A stretch of DNA of 64,000 nucleotides from contig CM051460.1 in assembly GCA_028095005.1 (NCBI GenBank), positions 69,169,676 through 69,233,675 of the forward strand, written 5' to 3'. Below, one piece after another: positions 35,935 through 46,674 of the stretch; within the stretch, counting starts at the first letter, position 1, and every line of letters starts with the position of its first letter. This stretch comes from Rhynchospora pubera (taxonomy: Eukaryota; Streptophyta; Magnoliopsida; Poales; Cyperaceae). A program made the position numbers and the translations under genes. The notes below the pieces were generated by a model. That model had not been told where the DNA came from, searched no databases, and saw only the letters and a list, made by a program, of their open reading frames with translations.

Positions 35935-36164
35935 TAATATATAAGAAATGAAAAATTGTATTGAACTGTTGTAGAAAGATTACAATCATATGGGTATTTA
36001 TAGATTGCTCGAAATGATATTACTAGTCATCTTCAACTATATGTTTCTATCAATATCATATACTCTCATTTATCAATTACATTGATAATCATCTCCGATA
36101 TTACACAATTTCAGTTATCTCCTATCTAATCATTTCCTTTCCTGATACAATCATATCTCTAGCA
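35935..36164 (-). mobile_element. Short LTR preceded by a polypurine tract (Copia-type)
   Basis: On the minus strand the polypurine tract GAGCTTGAGGGGA (36165-36177) is followed directly by TGCTAGAGATATG, the expected start of a 3' LTR. A TATA box TATAAATA (35995-36002) lies about 165 bp in. The distal end is near GCAACGCA at about 35935 but is not fixed. Upstream sequence to about 36480 may be internal remnant, without readable pol. Confidence 0.6.
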
Positions 36165-36857
36165 TCCCCTCAAGCTCACCGTAGTGGTACGCATGATTAA
36201 GTTTGCCATTTTTGAATGGTTTGATTCTTGTTTAAATTGAATTGCCAAATGCCAACTTACATTTATACTCCCTGGAGAAACAAAGAAGAATGAAGTCTTT
36301 TGGCTCATGAAAAAAAGAAGAATTAGATCTCTTGTGACTCAATTGAAGAAGATGAGCTCTTTCTGCCTCAATTTGAAAAAAGAGAATTGAGTTTTTTTTT
36401 TTCCAAGAAAAAGAATGAAGTAGCTATTTAAGCTCAGTTTGAAGGAAGAAAACGAGTTCATGCGACATGATGCCATAATAGAAAATCTTGAAAAATCATT
36501 AGTTTATGCAGAAGGCCTCGTATGATTATTTGCAACCTACTTTATAGACTTCAAAAAACTTTTTAGGTAGAAGGTCAGATAGCATACTACATAGATACAT
36601 AATTAAAGGACAGGATCCGTGCTATTTCAATGGAGATACTGATCAATAATCAACAATCGCTAAAAACAGCCCAATTGGCCCAAAAAGGCCCAATGACTTC
36701 CGAAGGATGAAAAATAGGACAGCACTTAGCGGAGGCATTAGGCATGTACGATCTCACTACTAAGCTTAGCTCTAATTAATACGACTACATAACTATTCTT
36801 AACACCTAACTAAGCATAGTTAATGGTAACAACGGATGAAAGTGCCGAACTAAAAAA
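36165..36857. other. Possible retroelement remnant and GASA 3' flank
   Basis: From 36165 to about 36480 lies AG-rich sequence adjacent to the polypurine tract. From about 36700 to 36857 lies the 3' flank, and presumably the untranslated end, of the GASA gene. No other gene was seen. Confidence 0.35.
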
Positions 36858-38080
36858 CTACGGGCACTTGGGTCCGCCGCGCTTGGTCTTCCAGTTGTTG
36901 TAGCAGGAGCAAACATGCTTGTTGCCGTAGAAGCCGGGAGGCACGCAAAGGCACTTTCGGAAGCACTTTTGGCAAAAGAACATGCACGGCTTGTGGTATT
37001 GAGTTTTCGAGCACCGCCTCGTGCACTCACCCGGACACTCTACAAGAAAAAAAGGCGTCAAACCACACTGCCCAAGACCAGTTCAAGATTAACAAAAACC
37101 ATGCCGTTTGGATGGGTTGGGAATTGGGGGAATAGCCAATTCTAGGCATAAATTTATTGGGAAGTGTGTAACTTTGTGAAGAGTTTGGATTGTTTATAAT
37201 AAATTTGGCATAAGAAATTCCGGGAATTTGCAATTCCCACCTATTCCAACCTCATCCAAACGCCCCCATAGAAATTTCACTCTCAATAGAACCCACTATA
37301 TAACCAGTAGCCAGATAGTTTATAACAACCTACAATTGTTTTGTGTTGAGTCTTTAAGATCAACCATGTCGTCAGTAATTTTTTGGCAAGGATTTCGTTA
37401 CAAAACATCAAAGCTACTTAATTTGATCTTAAACAGAAATATAAAGTTGGTGAATCTTTTTTTAAGGTTTCCCAACAAGTTGAGGAGTAGATATTTTTTG
37501 TAGATACCAATAAGAAAAACTACAATTAAGTACTGAATAGTGAATTCAAAAGTAGGGGCTTGACCCTATTTTTCTTTAAAAAAAAACAGAATAGTGAATA
37601 CATCTTCTTTTTTTCCCCCCTAATTCATGTGACCTCAAGGGATGGAATTGCAAATATAATGGTGCTGGCATTGCAATTTCATAAGTGCACAATTTTAATT
37701 AACTGAAGAAATTAACATTACAGAATACAGTTTTCATGCTTACGAAACAAAATACTTACGAGATGTCCTTAAGCTTCCTTGTCCATACATTCCCTTCAAA
37801 GAAAAAAAAATACAGTCAAGTCAAAGCCTAAAGGTAATTAAATACATAATAAATTATGCTCTCTAGCTTTAATTACCTTTTGTGCATTTTTCGCCTTCTC
37901 CTCACTCAGTCTGTCATACCCAACTCCACCCAAAACCTGTGCAAAATAAAAAACCATCAACCATGTGAATAATAAAAAAACTAGAGAGAACCATCAACCA
38001 TGTGGAGTGAAACCCACCACAGAAAAAGCAACAGAAGCGAGTATAAGAAATGAGAACAGCAATGCTAAAACTTTGGCCAT
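36858..38080 (-). CDS. GASA: GASA/Snakin family secreted cysteine-rich peptide, four exons
   Basis: Exons (minus strand) read 38080-38018, 37936-37877, 37793-37760 and 37039-36858. All splice sites are GT-AG and the phases join, giving 112 residues. Exon 1 encodes a signal peptide (MAKVLALLFSFLILASVAFS), exon 2 a short polar linker (YDRLSEEKAKNAQK), and exon 4 the GASA domain (CPGECTRRCSKTQYHKPC, CVPPGFYGNKHVCSCYNNW, GGPKCP). GASA/Snakin peptides are secreted to the cell wall, often respond to gibberellin, and act in growth or antimicrobial defence. The domain normally has 12 cysteines; here 11 are present because the CC pair reads CF (codon TTC) in QKCFRKC. Intron 3 carries a MITE. The rest of the gene looks intact. 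Confidence 0.92.
37103..37266. mobile_element. MITE inside GASA intron 3, CAT TSD
   Basis: A 164-bp element with ends GCCGTTTGGATGGG and CATCCAAACGCCCC is flanked by CAT (37100-37102 and 37267-37269). It shares GAAGTGTGTAACTTTGTGAAG with its relatives and lies wholly within the intron, away from the splice sites. Confidence 0.75.
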
Positions 38081-38145
38081 TGAGAAGAAAACTAACAAAG
38101 AAAGAAGAGTGGCAATGTAAAATGTTTCATGTGCTTAATTATGTT

Positions 38146-38153
38146 TATTTATA
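38146..38153 (-). promoter_or_regulatory. TATA box of the GASA gene
   Basis: TATAAATA on the minus strand lies 66 bp before the GASA ATG, so a transcription start about 30 bp downstream would leave a short leader. Confidence 0.65.
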
Positions 38154-38744
38154 GACTCGTAGTCATAAAGTGGGGTAGATGATTTAAATGTCCAATTAAA
38201 GAGGAACAACTGAGCAAGAACAGAGGTCAGGGATAACATGTGAGACCTGATCGGGCGCACATTGCACGAGGCCACGTGGTGAGATTTTATTGGTGGAGAG
38301 GTCACAATTCTCGCCTCCTTGACCCTGGCACTGGCAGGAAAGACGGTCAAAAAGCGAAGAGACAAAAGCTTGTAACCTCCAGCATTTTACGCAAAAAAGT
38401 TTTTCTCTGATTGGTTTGGTACTTTGGTGAGGCTAGACTGGTGTTAATCCGTGGAGTAATGTAATTAGGCCCAAAAATGCCCTCGGAGAAAGGGTCCATT
38501 TTGAGCCTAAACCCTAAACCGTCAATCAGTCCCGATTAAATTTTAATGACTAATTGGAATCGTTCATCGTATTTTTCATATTGAAATCTCATTAGAATCT
38601 AAAGTTTATATTTTTCTAAATCTTTTTTTAGATCGTTAAAAATCATTACTATTGAAGGGTTCATAATTTTTTAGATTAAAAATTTTATAAAATAACAAAA
38701 AAATATATAATTTTTTTTTAAAAGAAGTTAGATGATTGCAATAT
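38154..38744. other. GASA upstream region
   Basis: Presumed promoter region with CACGTGG (a G-box-like core) near 38272 and otherwise AT-rich sequence. No gene seen. Confidence 0.35.
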
Positions 38745-39075
38745 AAAAATGGACAATGTTATATAACAGTAGGACAATTACAATATAAAACTTGGACAAT
38801 TGTAAAATAAAGTTGGACAATTTTTATATAACAAGTAGAACAATTACAATGTAACATTTGGACAACTGTAATATAGGCACCGTTTGGATATAGGAAGAAG
38901 GAAGAAGGAAGAAGGTCCAAATTTATTATAAACAATCCAAACTCTTCACAAAGTTACACACTTCTCAATACTTCTTTCCACTTTTTCTTTTTTTTCTTTC
39001 TTCTCACACCTATCCAAACGGAACTATAATGTAAGACAATCGTCATATAACACTAGGACAATTACAATATAACAG
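38745..39075. repeat. Degenerate tandem repeat GGACAATTACAATATAA, split by a MITE
   Basis: About eight degenerate units of 20-28 bp (GGACAATTACAATATAACA pattern) run from 38745 to 38872 and resume after the inserted MITE at 39026-39075. The interruption shows that the array predates the insertion. Confidence 0.7.
38876..39025. mobile_element. MITE, CCGTTTGGATA ends, ATA TSD
   Basis: A 150-bp element with ends GGCACCGTTTGGATA and TATCCAAACGGAACT, flanked by ATA (38873-38875 and 39026-39028). It contains AAGTTACACACTTC and sits inside a tandem repeat. Confidence 0.75.
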
Positions 39076-40431
39076 TTGAAAAATTATTGTTACTGTTGAC
39101 GGTACTACAACTATCGGGATTCGGGAGCAATACGAGGGGCGGTGATTAGGGGCCGACGAGAAAAGTAAGATAAGGAGAGGCGGCAAGAGTGGATTGAGCG
39201 TAGTCGCTCTGATTATTATGTTCAAAAGAGGTTTTTTTCATCAATCAAATAGTGATGTCAAGAAATAAGGGACAGTACTTTTTTTCATGTTTTTTTTTAT
39301 TTTCATTAAAAAAAACGAAATATCATTTTTTTGTTGCATGTCCAGAGTGAATATGAATATATATAGATCATATTAATTGAATTATTATGATTTTTATGTT
39401 AGTTATAGGTCATTTTATTTTTACCTTTTCGACGATGACGATAATTAATTAGAAGCACAAAACTAGTGAAAGTGCAAATATTGGCATTGACAAGCAAATA
39501 AAAGAGCAATAATTGGTCATATAAGCATATACCCATCTTTTCTATGACATTTTATAGCAATCACAAATAAGCATCTCATCCATTGTTGTGGGTTTGTATG
39601 GTTCCCGCTTGCATTAGTTTCACCGCATCTTTTATGAAGCAAAACTAATCTAATTTTTGTCACTCTCACTAAATTCTATAAGGATCTAAATCCTATATAA
39701 AATAAAGAAACAAAAATACATGTGAAATTCCCTAACCCCTCCTAACCTTAGTGGCATGCAAGCCTCACAAGTTACATAAAAAATTAATCAACAATTAATT
39801 AATGACATCAAAGGCCGCATTACACACATTCACACATGCATATATTACAAACCACAAGGCATTGAAAACTTGAGCCATACTAAACCCACATCCTCCTACA
39901 AAACAAAGTTAGCATAAGTACATTTGCTAGTGTAATTTGTTTACAATTAATGACTTTCAAGTATATTTGCATATTATTTGTCATTCGCAATTTTCGTGTA
40001 TAAATACTAAACTTTAAACAACAAAACTTGTTTAAATACATTTTAAAAAACTTTTCAACATCCAAAACTGAAAGGAGATAAAAAAGGAGTATTCTAATTA
40101 CTTTTTCAAATAATTTGAATAATTAGAAAATAGTACTTTAACGAAAAAAGTATCTAACGGAACCCGACAATATTCAAAATTTTCGGTCTCCAAAAATTAT
40201 GAAATAAATCATATAAACTCCATATCATGATTGTGACTACCGGTAAAAATTTAAAGAAGAGATCTTAAACCATCAGGGAGAATAAAAAAAACAAATCTGC
40301 AACATGTCACAAAACACCGTTATGAGATTTTCTGTTTTTCCTCTCAACCTTTTGGTCTGTTAGACCACCTTCTATCCAGTTTTTATATATATAATATACA
40401 TAGAAAAACTAGTATTAACTATTGGCTACCT
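39076..40431. other. Intergenic, no gene seen
   Basis: A short GC-richer patch at 39095-39210 has no recognisable frame. The rest is AT-rich. Confidence 0.4.
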
Positions 40432-40436
40432 ATCCA

Positions 40437-42005
40437 TGAAAAGAAAACCACTAAGTTCAGTTCAAAAAATTTAAGTTACATGCTAAACAATCGACTAGCT
40501 AGACCTGTACTGGAACAGACTGTCGACCGAAATATTTTGACATGGTTGAGGTACCAAAATTTCACGAAAAATTATGAAATTAATTTTTCTGGAATCCTAA
40601 CTTAAAAAGAAACAACTCTATTCAAACAAATTTCCAGAACGATTTTTCAGTTGGTACAGTTTATTAGAACAATCAATTTATACAATAAATCAGATCTGAC
40701 GAGATCTTTCTTTTCATACTTGAAAACCCACATATAGATCTGAACCATGCAACATTTTATACATGTCCAGAAAGAGCTCCAATTCTAATTTAATTCTAGC
40801 CAAATTTTACAGATAGCTATATTCAAAATATAAATCTTTTAAAACATTCAAACAAAACTGTGCAAGCAGAAACTGATTCTGAGCACCGTTACCGTTTAAT
40901 TCACAATAAATCCATACAATCTCAGAAAAATATGAATCCAACGCCAAAAAGACTACAATTCACAGATCTATAACTTTTTGTTGACGTAAAAATTTTCCAG
41001 AGAATATTTCATGGCGAAAAATGTATAACAACATAGAAATTGCTGTTTCCAAACAGCAAACAATAGCATCAACCTTACTAATCTATTAATTAACCAATTT
41101 CTCTTAATTAAATGTGTTAAATAATGCACTGTGTGATTAATATCCTATTTGTGTGACCCTTTGAGGATTTATGCTATGTTGGACATTGAATTAAAACGTT
41201 ATTTATTTCCAATAATCATAAGCGGTATCTAGCAACACGTTATGATTTCCAATTCGCATAAATAATGTACTTCTATGATATTTCAATCCTGCATAAGAAA
41301 TAAAAGTATTTTCTTGTTTGATTCTTATGCCACATGATATCATTGTATAATCCAAGATAGGAATGTGTCATTCTTACAGATTATATATTTCTTGATCTAA
41401 AGTTGATTGTATAAATTGGCCAAACAATCCAACTCCATCAAGGGGCCCAAACAGATATCATCACTCACTAGGTATACTGATGAGACACATACGATTTTCT
41501 TGATGAACAACCTTTCTCCACACAATTCAAGAGAACATAAATAACGTCCGTATAGCCCTTATCGGAAATCAGCGGCAGACGATATTTATAGAACCTATCC
41601 TCATGTGGAAAGATTGAACTATCTCAAACTTAGAATCAAACTCATATGAAATAAACAATGACACATAACACAATCCATATGTTTATTTCATTGGGTCAAG
41701 TCCTGTGCTATGTTCCAATAACATACATATATGCAATTACCTATGATTTGTAGCACTTAATCATCACTTAATTTGCATACTAATCTTATATGATAATTAA
41801 TGTTTTCTTTTAATTATCAAGATTATGAACAGTTTAGATTCATTATTGTCATTCTAAAGAATGATCTACAGAGATCCACAATTCAGATCCTCAACCTGAA
41901 TGATCAGTCAATAATAAACTTAGGAACATATGATAAAATATCATCCATAACATAAACTAATATTTAAGTCATTAAATTATTGACTTCTAGGATATAACTC
42001 CAACA
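40437..42005 (-). mobile_element. Probable solo LTR related to the one at 10425
   Basis: On the minus strand it begins TGTTGGAGTTATATCCTAGA at 42005 and matches the 10425-12184 LTR closely for about 900 bp (CAGGTTGAGGATCTGAATTG and GGGGCCCCTTGATGGAGTT-type blocks), then diverges. A 5-bp match ATCCA at 40432-40436 and 42006-42010, with TG...CA limits, suggests a 1569-bp solo LTR. The far end rests on that short match and could be coincidental, although a TTGTTT.GCATGT motif lies near the end in both LTRs. Confidence 0.65.
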
Positions 42006-42129
42006 ATCCATATTCTAACAAAATCATACAATTAAAATAAAAAATTTAAACAAACACGCATTTCGAAATTCTTATTCTTATTCCTTATTCAACCTCTCAT
42101 TCAAACAACCGTAATTATGATTTGAAACA

Positions 42130-42504
42130 TCAAAACTGACGAACCCCATCAGCGCACAAGAGAGGAGACTGCATTGATATGCGCACCATCACGGACCTCA
42201 TACTTATGATTATACCTGTCAACAGCAACCATTTGTCGTTTTGCCACCACGTTTTGGATGAAACGGAACGGTTTGTGGCATGAAAATATATACCGTTTTC
42301 TAAATATTGGAACGGTATGTGGCACAGCTGTTTATACCGTTTCAACTGTTTCAATCTCATTTCAAACCGTTTTACGTGTAATTTATGAAGTTGAACGGTT
42401 GAATTAAACGAAACGATAAGTGGAAATACTAATTTCATACTGTTTTTAAATGACACGGTAACGATAGAAGGCAATAATGTGCCATTTACCACGTTAGACA
42501 TCCC
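42130..42504. repeat. Repeat with AACGGTATGTGGCA-type motifs
   Basis: Several degenerate ACCGTTTC/GAAACGGT motifs on both strands give a long open frame on the minus strand without protein similarity. The pattern resembles subterminal repeats of a non-autonomous transposon. Boundaries unknown. Confidence 0.35.
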
Positions 42505-42507
42505 TAT

Positions 42508-42678
42508 GGGTGCGTTTGGATAGGTGCGGGAAGAAGGGAAGAAGGGAAGAAGTGGAAAGAAGTATTGAGAAGTGTGTAACTTTGTGAAGAGTTTGGATTG
42601 TTTATAATTTTTTTTTCTTCTTCTTCCTTCTTCTTCTTCCTTCTTCTTCTTCTTTCTTCCAACGATCCAAACGCACCC
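42508..42678. mobile_element. MITE, GGGTGCGTTTGGATAGG ends, TAT TSD
   Basis: A 171-bp element with ends GGGTGCGTTTGGAT and ATCCAAACGCACCC, flanked by TAT (42505-42507 and 42679-42681). It lies 9 bp beyond the stop of the ubiquitin-like exon at 42688. Confidence 0.85.
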
Positions 42679-42687
42679 TATGATAGG

Positions 42688-42945
42688 CTACTTATCTTGA
42701 TTTTTCATTAAAAAACTGCTAGAGAGGTCAGGAGTTAGCAAGTACAAGCTTACATCCTGTATCTGTTTTCCTTTATCATTTTTATAACGCTCCCTGATTT
42801 TTTCGTTGATGCCTTTGATCGTGATGTTGATAGGAACCACCAAGGTAAACACAGAATCACCCTCAACACACGCGTTTGCAGGGATGATGTTGAGTTCCAT
42901 TGTTGATGGTGGTTCCGTCATTAATTGCGTTTGAGGGCCTATAGT
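42688..42945 (-). CDS. Candidate exon with divergent ubiquitin-like domain
   Basis: The frame follows an acceptor-like TGCATGCAG (in-frame ATG at 42951 is an alternative start). It encodes a leader TIGPQTQLMTEPPSTM, then MELNIIPANACVEGDSVFTL, VVPINITIKGINEKIRERYK and VSLYLLTPD. The order of strand, turn, strand, helix (INEKIRERYKNDKGKQIQ) and strand fits the ubiquitin fold. It stops early, without the last strands and without a terminal Gly-Gly. Leader and domain align residue by residue with the exon at 45478 (MTEPPSTMELNII against LTQQQPTTMNLTIL), so the two are paralogs. Evidence is fold-level; it could be a pseudogene piece. Confidence 0.45.
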   Translation of the reverse strand, partial: TIGPQTQLMTEPPSTMELNIIPANACVEGDSVFTLVVPINITIKGINEKIRERYKNDKGKQIQDVSLYLLTPDLSSSFLMKNQDK

Positions 42946-43349
42946 CTGCATGCATTACAAACTAATTATTTTGACGTTTATATAGCCTTGCGCGCCTGCC
43001 AACCTGTGCATTTCTAGATTTCCTCTTTAATTTATCGATTGGAAACATTTATGAATTTCAAAAATATCTTATGCAAAATATTTCCGTTTATTCGAGAAGT
43101 ACGTAAGTAGGTAACAGATAAAAACAATGGGGTAGATATCTTGGTTTACAATGGAAGATTAAATTCATTATTATTACATGGATTAACTGCAATGGATCTA
43201 AAAATAGGAATAAAAACGTATATATTAAATCTAATGATATGAACTGAAGTACATGTGTTGCTAAACTAAATTCAAACCACTTCAATGTTTTTTTCTTTTT
43301 AACACATAAAAATTGAAAGTTTGGTTCAAAACGTCCTTCTAGCCTTTCA

Positions 43350-43607
43350 ACATAGAGGATTCTAGTGCCACAAAATTTTTTTACCACAAATGCTACAATT
43401 TCTGTTTAATTTTACAATTAATAACATTCATTATTTTTTTTGCCTCTTGATCAATATCAAATAAACTCTAAAATTTATAAATAAATTACATAGAAATGTA
43501 TCGCTTGTAAAATTCAACAAGATCAACGATTTAGATTTAAAAATTAAAATTTTAAATTTTAAAATATTTAATAAAAAAAGAAAAATTGTAGCATGTGGCA
43601 CTAAAAA
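43350..43607. mobile_element. Probable MITE with TAGTGCCAC ends
   Basis: The left TAGTGCCACAAAA and right TGTGGCACTA are inverted. The internal segment TTGATCAATATCAAATAAACT is related, in reverse orientation, to 52560-52715. No coding; target duplication not established. Confidence 0.45.
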
Positions 43608-45143
43608 CCTACTCTTCTACATATTATCATAATCTAGGGTTGTAAATGTTTTGTTTCTCTTCTAAAATATGGTCCAAGAAGAAATTGGTACTATATATGC
43701 ATGTTGCTGCTACCAAAATAGTTTTTTTTCTTTTTTGTGATATTTTAAGCTTGGTACTATATAATTCATATGTATGACAACAAATTCACTTTGATAAGAA
43801 GAAAAAACAAAATATCATTATTTCACAAGGATGACAACGAAATTAAAATTGGGAAGAAATGAATATTTAAGCTTATGATCCTCCATTAATTCTCCCATTC
43901 CGTGACCTGCATTTAATACACAATCAATATGCTCATCTTCGTTTAAAAAATATAAAAAAGATGTACTAATGTACTATATATATATAATTCAAATGTAAAA
44001 TTCCGAAAAGAAATTAAGCAGATGTGTTGGTGTTGCAACATAAAATTCAAACAATCAGTTCAAATTAATATTTTAAAAACTTTAAAATTAAGTTGAAATT
44101 TTTGTTCAAAACTCTCAAATTTATCATATTTCGATTATATACTTTATATCAACTCGTTCATGCACAGAGTTATACCAAGGCAAGTTCGTCCAATCTCGAA
44201 CCAAACTCAACTCACGAGCTGTATACGAGATTTGACAGGTCAAACACGAGCGGACAAGCTTCAGGCTTTTCTAAGTTTTCTTACACACCGACGCCCATTT
44301 ACCAGACATTTACGCCCTTTGCAAAAGACTAGCAAAACATGCCTTCATACCTGGCTGAGCAAATAAAAGAATAAATTAATGTTAATTAAGCAACATTAAC
44401 ATAGAAATTTATTACTTCTATGGCCATCTTTAAGTCCAATTTTTTGCATTGATCAAAAACATATTTCTCCCTTCTGAAATTTTAAAATTTTATGTACTTT
44501 TAAAATTCGAAATTTCAAGTTGAACATTTAAAAAATTTAAAAATTGCACAAAATTTCTAAATTTTTGCAGTATAAGTGAAACTTTTTGAAATTTAAAAGT
44601 TATATAAGAGAGGAATATTTTGGTAACTACAAAATAATTGCATATGGATATTGTTATATAAGTGGAAAATTTCTAATTTCTAACTTGATTGGTTTAGGGT
44701 GGCAAGTTAAAATAATTATACTTTGGGTGTGACATGGAAATATGGAATTAATTTGCTAATACTTTGGTCATTTTTTAATATTTATTACATGTTTAAATTC
44801 ATATTAAATTATTAAGCCTTGATTCATATTAATTTTTTTCCCCAATTCCATTCCCTCCAACATTTCTCTACCACAAGTAAAAAATGGTTGTGGAAAAATT
44901 TTATAACATTATAGGTGTGTTATACAAATTGGCGGTGATCAATGATGTAATGACATTGATTTCTTTTTTAATTAATCTACTAGTAAAACTGCCCATTTTT
45001 TGAGGAAGAGAGGGAGAAACTGACCCAAAATAGAAACATAACTTATGGGGGAAAAAAAATGATGTGCTTTCATAGCGGTCACATTATTTGTATTTTATAT
45101 TATAAGAAAATTTAATCCAGACCGCTTAAAACAATAAATATTT
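43608..45143. other. Intergenic, no gene seen
   Basis: AT-rich, with AAATTTTAAAATT-type low complexity at 44460-44610. Short frames at 44093-44366 resemble no known protein. Confidence 0.4.
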
Positions 45144-45215
45144 ATTTTAAAGACAAAATAGGAGTTAAGTTTTCCAACTTAATTATTTTGAAATTAAATG
45201 TCACAAAATACCCTA
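45144..45215. mobile_element. Degenerate SINE body fragment
   Basis: The text GTTTTCCAACTTAATTATTT, followed by AAATGTCACAAAATACCCTA, parallels the body of the SINE at 15722-15867 in the same orientation. The tRNA-like head is missing or unrecognisable. Confidence 0.35.
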
Positions 45216-45477
45216 TCCGAATTTCGCTTAAAGTAGCATATTATATATACAAAAGAAACAATAGAAAAAAATAATCCTATTGTATAGTATGTGCATATGT
45301 TGAGACTTGAGACTTTGGGCCTCTTCCTTTGTCGTTTTATTTATTGAATACAGCAAAATATAGTCCTGTTACACTACTAACTGATCCAGCTTAGTGCCCG
45401 AGGGGCCTTAAATAAATAAAAGAAAAACAGAGACTGCTTAGAATTAATTTGAGCTTGATGTTACAAGGCTACTAACA

Positions 45478-45813
45478 TCAAACACTGCCAGAAGGTAGGT
45501 TGTTAATGTGAATAACAAAGAAAGAAGCGTTACTTGTTGCGCCATTGGAGACGCCATACTCTTTGGCAGCACTCACTTTACTTCTCTTCATGTCAATTGG
45601 TAGGCCAGCTTCGGCATTCAGAGCCAACTGTATACAGTCTACTTTTGTATGTCTTTGAGCAAAGAGATAGGTCTTGACATATTGTTTTATGCCTGCCACT
45701 GTGATATTACGGTCGGCCGTCATGTAAATAGGATCACATCCGCTTGAACAGAGGATAGTAAGATTCATAGTCGTTGGTTGTTGTTGGGTTAACATTTGTT
45801 TGGATGTCAAATT
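45478..45813 (-). CDS. Candidate exon with divergent ubiquitin-like domain
   Basis: The frame follows an acceptor-like TTTGTATATCAG and starts in phase 0, as at 42945. A leader (NLTSKQMLTQQQPTTM) precedes MNLTILCSSGCDPIYMTADR, ITVAGIKQYVKTYLF, VDCIQLAL and AAKEYGVSNGATSNASFFVI. The last part matches ubiquitin's TLADYN..KESTLHLVL in spacing and the domain is about 95 residues, so a beta-grasp fold is likely. No Gly-Gly terminus is seen, so conjugation is not expected. There is no ATG at the domain boundary other than Met15, and a spliced origin is more likely. I do not know a named family for it. Confidence 0.45.
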   Translation of the reverse strand, partial: NLTSKQMLTQQQPTTMNLTILCSSGCDPIYMTADRNITVAGIKQYVKTYLFAQRHTKVDCIQLALNAEAGLPIDMKRSKVSAAKEYGVSNGATSNASFFVIHINNLPSGSV

Positions 45814-46579
45814 CTGATATACAAAGGAAAATATATTATATTAATATTAAGGGTCATGCTATGGTGGACACAACAAATATTACCACGGACCACGGTAAAT
45901 CACAGCCGCATAAGATTGGAAGGGTAAAATCGGTATATCAATGTCTATCACCCTCTCTCTCCGTCTCTCCGTTAAGCATTGAAATAAACTGAAAAAAAAA
46001 ATTATCTGAGAAGACAACCCTCCTTGTTCTGATCGGAACCTTTCCCCTTCACCTTTCCCTTTCAGATTTTTCTATAGGAAAATCTAAAGATTAAGGTTGT
46101 GTTCCCTCTCCTCTATTTCCTAGCTCCACTCGGCTCACCTTCTCCGCCTGCTCCTCTCTTCCTCGAGGTAGATCCTAGGGTTTCCGATTAGAGCCAATTT
46201 TTGTAATATAGTGATTTCACTTGTTATGATAGTACTAACTTGATGGCTGAGAACTTTTTTAAATTGGTTTGTTCAGTCCTTTTTCTGCGTTGTGTTTTGT
46301 ATGACCGGCGTAAGACTCGACTTGTTAGATATTATGGAGGTTTAGTGAGCACCATACTGCATTTCTCTCCAATTTTCTTATTTTCCACTTTGGCCGATAT
46401 GAGTTTACTTGGAACTAGCAGCTTTATCGAGGAATTCCTAATCTTTGGTTCAGCTATCTCTATATACGACATATGATTCATTTTTTTTAAGATGTACAAA
46501 GTCTTAGATGTGTCATGTAACTTAGCAAAGTTGGATAACTATATGAACAATTGTTAACTCCGCCTATACTAAGCTTTGG
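45814..46579. other. Intergenic; possible 5' exon of an unknown gene
   Basis: At 46030-46200 the plus strand has a CT-rich, leader-like stretch ending CTTCCTCGAG|GTAGATCC, a plausible exon end and donor, followed by TAGGGTTTCC. No downstream coding exon was identified before the LINE insertion. Short frames at 46240-46476 show no similarity. Confidence 0.3.
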
Positions 46580-46674
46580 TTGCATTGTTTAGTATAGCCC
46601 GGTCCCAAGCCCGGGTAAAAGGAGGAGGGTTGTGATAGGCTAGGCGAGCCAACGTAAAAATCCCAGTCATCTCT

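Noticed and set aside
42130..42501. A 123-codon minus-strand frame
   Set aside because: It follows repeated AACGGT/ACCGTT motifs and contains no recognisable domain; likely transposon repeat.
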